A DNA stretch of 6,838 bases from Sandarakinorhabdus sp. (lineage in GTDB: Bacteria > Pseudomonadota > Alphaproteobacteria > Sphingomonadales > Sphingomonadaceae), in NCBI GenBank assembly GCA_025458465.1, contig JALOSK010000140.1:1-6838 (forward strand), in the 5' to 3' direction. The notes under the pieces are model-generated. The model was not told the DNA's origin, did no database searches, and saw only the letters and a program-made list of their open reading frames with translations. The position numbers and the translations under genes were made by a program. Positions 5,036 to 6,838 of the stretch are shown here, piece by piece. Positions within the stretch are counted from its first letter, which is position 1; each line of letters starts with the position of its first letter.

Positions 5036-5830
5036 TCAACGCCCGCCGCGCGGCTGCACCAAACTCCGCACCACGCCGCGCAGGAACTGGACTTCAGCGC
5101 CGGTGAAGGCCGGGCGGGTGAGGATGTTCTTCAGCATCCGGCGCGCGCTGTCGGCCAGGCCGGGGGCGGGGTTGAAGAAGCCATGTTCGGCAAGGCGGGT
5201 TTCCAGGGCCGTGATCAGCCCGGCGAGTTCGGCCTGGGCGGCCGGGCCTTCGTGGTTGACGATCCAGGTGGCTGGCGGCGCTTCATGCCCGATCACCCAG
5301 GCATAGCCCATCACGGCGACGGCCTGCGCGAGGTTGAGGCTGCCGAACTCCGGGTTGCTGGGGATGGTGCACAGCGCGTGGCAGTGCAGCAGATCCTCCC
5401 GAATGAGCCCGGTGCGTTCGGGGCCGAAGACGAGCGCGGAGGTGGTGGGCAGCGCCTGCATTTCCGCCACCGCGCCGGCGGGCGAGGCGATGCGGCGGAT
5501 CATGTCCCGCGTGGTCATGGCGGTGCCGATGGTCAGGGTGCAATCGGCGATGGCATCAGCGAGGCTGCCGAACACGCGCGCCTGTTCGATCACAATGTCC
5601 GCACCCGCTGCCGATGGCCCGGCTTCCGGGTTGGGCCAGCCGTCGCGCGGCTCCACCAGCCGCAGATCGGTGAGGCCGAAGTTGCGCATGGCGCCCAGCC
5701 GCAGATCGGTGAGGCCGAAGTTGCGCATGGCGCGCGCCACCGCGCCGATGTTCATGCCCAGTTGCGGGCGCACCAGCACGATGGCCGGCGGATTCGCAGG
5801 CATCACGGGTGGCGGCGGCGATTCGATCAT
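5036..5830 (-). CDS. trmJ: TrmJ-type tRNA/rRNA 2'-O-methyltransferase (SPOUT) with internal duplication
   Basis: TrmJ methylates the 2'-OH of the nucleotide at position 32 in the tRNA anticodon loop, using S-adenosylmethionine. The 264-residue protein has SPOUT motif 1 ([19 protein letters not shown], 17-35, with the presumed catalytic Arg33), motif 2 ([11 protein letters not shown], 132-142) and motif 3 ([21 protein letters not shown], 156-176) of the trefoil knot, and a C-terminal region ending LRGVVRSL like E. coli TrmJ (LRGILASI). The protein is longer than E. coli TrmJ (246). Part of the excess is an exact duplication of 13 residues: [12 protein letters not shown] occurs twice (34-45 and 47-58). 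The duplication keeps the frame but inserts a second helix-strand unit into the SPOUT core, so activity is uncertain. The ATG overlaps the nrdR stop as ATGA. MPANPP (5803) is an alternative start. Closely related TrmH-family members cannot be fully excluded. Confidence 0.88.
   Translation of the reverse strand: MIESPPPPVMPANPPAIVLVRPQLGMNIGAVARAMRNFGLTDLRLGAMRNFGLTDLRLVEPRDGWPNPEAGPSAAGADIVIEQARVFGSLADAIADCTLTIGTAMTTRDMIRRIASPAGAVAEMQALPTTSALVFGPERTGLIREDLLHCHALCTIPSNPEFGSLNLAQAVAVMGYAWVIGHEAPPATWIVNHEGPAAQAELAGLITALETRLAEHGFFNPAPGLADSARRMLKNILTRPAFTGAEVQFLRGVVRSLVQPRGGR
5656..5733 (-). repeat. Exact 2 x 39 bp tandem repeat inside trmJ
   Basis: Positions 5656-5694 and 5695-5733 are identical and directly adjacent, with no spacer. 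The unit length is a multiple of three, so the frame is kept and 13 amino acids (a permutation of [13 protein letters not shown]) are repeated. Perfect identity indicates a recent event or an assembly/sequencing artefact. Confidence 0.97.
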
Positions 5831-6289
5831 TCGGCCTTGGGCTTGTTGCCGTTCACCACGTCGGTCAGCCCGCCCACGAACGTCTCGAAGTCCTTCGCTT
5901 CACGGAAGTCCCTGTAAACGCTGGCAAAGCGGATATAGGCGACCGGATCGAGCGCCTGCAGTGCTTCCATCACCATTTCGCCCACCACATCGGCATCAAT
6001 CTCGCTTTCGCCCAGCGATTCCAGCCGGCGCACGACGCCGTTGACCAGCCGTTCGATGCGCTCGGGTTCCACCGGGCGCTTGCGGCAGGCGATCTCGATG
6101 GAGCGGGCGAGCTTGTCCCGCTCGAACAATTCTGACGATCACCAGTTCGCGCAGCTGCACGCGTTCAAAGGTGGTGAACCGGCCGCCGCACGCCGGACAC
6201 TGGCGGCGGCGCCGGATTGAGGAGCCGTCCTCGGTGGGACGGCTGTCCTTCACCTGGGTGTCGTCATTGCCGCAGAATGGGCAGCGCAT
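5827..6289 (-). pseudogene. nrdR: nrdR, ribonucleotide reductase repressor, frameshifted
   Basis: NrdR is an ATP/dATP-sensing zinc-ribbon repressor of ribonucleotide reductase operons. The 5' part (from ATG 6289) encodes an excellent zinc ribbon: MRCPFC (Cys3, Cys6), [17 protein letters not shown] (Cys31), Cys34, [18 protein letters not shown]. At about 6124-6136 the frame is lost: the ATP-cone continues one frame over as [24 protein letters not shown] through [19 protein letters not shown] to the stop at 5827. Family members have about 7 residues (KNGRREP-like) between VR and F(D/E)RDKLARS; only 4 bases are left here, consistent with a net 17 bp deletion. Restoring it would give about 159 residues, the normal length. 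As it stands, translation yields a 97-residue product ending at 5996 without the ATP-cone. Start overlaps the glyA-extension stop (TGATG) and the end overlaps trmJ (ATGA). It may be a true null allele or a sequence error. Confidence 0.85.
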
Positions 6290-6838
6290 CAGTCGTTCTT
6301 CGTGATTTCACGATACGTACCGACGACAGCCCCAACAGCAGCCCCAGCGACGGGTCCGACAAGAGGAACGGGCACGGCGACCGCAGCGCCGACAGCGGCA
6401 TGCGCAAGTACGGACTTCGCTTCCCTCGTCTTGAGGATTTCCGTAACAACGCGGCGCGCTTCGTCCAAAACGTCGGCCGCATCCTGCGCCAGCGGGTTTT
6501 CTCGGATTTCACTGAAGGCCTTGGTGATGCGGTCCTGCAAGCTGGACTCATCACCGAAGTCTGCTTTGGGTGGAGCCGCGTTGGTATAGATCGGGAAACG
6601 TGCGCACAGGGCGCGCACGCGGGCGTTCACTGCCTGCTCCACCGCCGCGTTGGCTTCAGGGCCATTGGCGGCCAGCCCGTCCAGCACATCGGCGATCATG
6701 TCGCCGATCTGCTGGAATTCGGCGATGCCGAAACCACGCGTGGTGCCGGCCGGCGTGCCGACGCGGATGCCGCTGGTCTTGGTGGGCGGCAGCGGATCGA
6801 AGGGCACGCCGTTCTTGTTGCAGGTGATGCCAGCACGC
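6289..6838 (-). CDS. glyA: Serine hydroxymethyltransferase GlyA, C-terminal part, with 98-residue extension (5' end outside window)
   Basis: GlyA interconverts serine and glycine with tetrahydrofolate, supplying one-carbon units; it is a cytoplasmic PLP enzyme. Visible residues start [10 protein letters not shown], then [20 protein letters not shown], with the Arg that binds the substrate carboxylate, then [10 protein letters not shown] and [11 protein letters not shown], where alphaproteobacterial GlyA normally ends within a residue or two. The PLP-lysine lies outside the window. Here the frame continues from 6585 for 98 more residues: a charged helical stretch ([40 protein letters not shown]) followed by a hydrophobic Gly/Ala segment ([20 protein letters not shown], continuing GAVVGTY) with small-residue spacing typical of a glycine zipper, and a short charged tail. 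The extension has no Met and more A/T-ending codons than the GlyA part, so it looks like a fused foreign segment. Its TGA overlaps the nrdR ATG. Confidence 0.9.
   Translation of the reverse strand, partial: RAGITCNKNGVPFDPLPPTKTSGIRVGTPAGTTRGFGIAEFQQIGDMIADVLDGLAANGPEANAAVEQAVNARVRALCARFPIYTNAAPPKADFGDESSLQDRITKAFSEIRENPLAQDAADVLDEARRVVTEILKTREAKSVLAHAAVGAAVAVPVPLVGPVAGAAVGAVVGTYREITKND

Noticed and set aside
5656..5733. Tandem repeat as a CRISPR-like array
   Set aside because: Two adjacent copies without spacers, inside a coding frame.
4943..5917. Plus-strand open frame of 324 codons opposite trmJ, with an internal repeat
   Set aside because: The repeat is simply the 39 bp trmJ duplication read backwards; the composition is that of a shadow frame.

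Overview
The window is high-GC DNA from an alphaproteobacterium, most likely a sphingomonad (inferred). The evidence is gene content: a CtrA response regulator with its antagonist SciP, an alphaproteobacterial-type MnmA, a FliE/sigma-54-regulator flagellar pair and a glyA-nrdR-trmJ cluster. No gene alone fixes the genus.

Left part (1-1741, minus strand): the fliE start and, upstream of it, a sigma-54-dependent enhancer-binding regulator (FlbD/FleQ/FleT type), joined by a TGATG stop/start overlap. Upstream of the regulator is a perfect -24/-12 promoter. About 100 bp further upstream are two tandem dyads closely resembling the FleQ box, so this looks like a complete sigma-54 flagellar control region.

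Centre (1739-4190): mnmA (minus) diverges from sciP (plus), which is followed by ctrA (plus) and a strong intrinsic terminator. CtrA controls cell-cycle and flagellar genes in this class, and SciP restrains it. Short CtrA-like half-sites lie before ctrA and before the sigma-54 regulator. The sciP-ctrA gap also holds a long imperfect dyad.

Right-centre (4200-5025): a visibly lower-GC orphan gene of unknown function (minus), bracketed by two inverted copies of a ~60 bp GC-rich repeat. It looks like an accessory insertion.

Right part (5036-6838, minus strand): a tightly overlapping series glyA (3' part) - nrdR - trmJ in which every member is altered. GlyA carries a 98-residue C-terminal extension with a glycine-zipper hydrophobic segment. 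nrdR is broken by a frameshift between zinc ribbon and ATP-cone. trmJ contains an exact in-frame 39 bp tandem duplication in its SPOUT core. These could be real micro-evolution or partly assembly error. No RNA genes, transposases or CRISPR arrays were seen.
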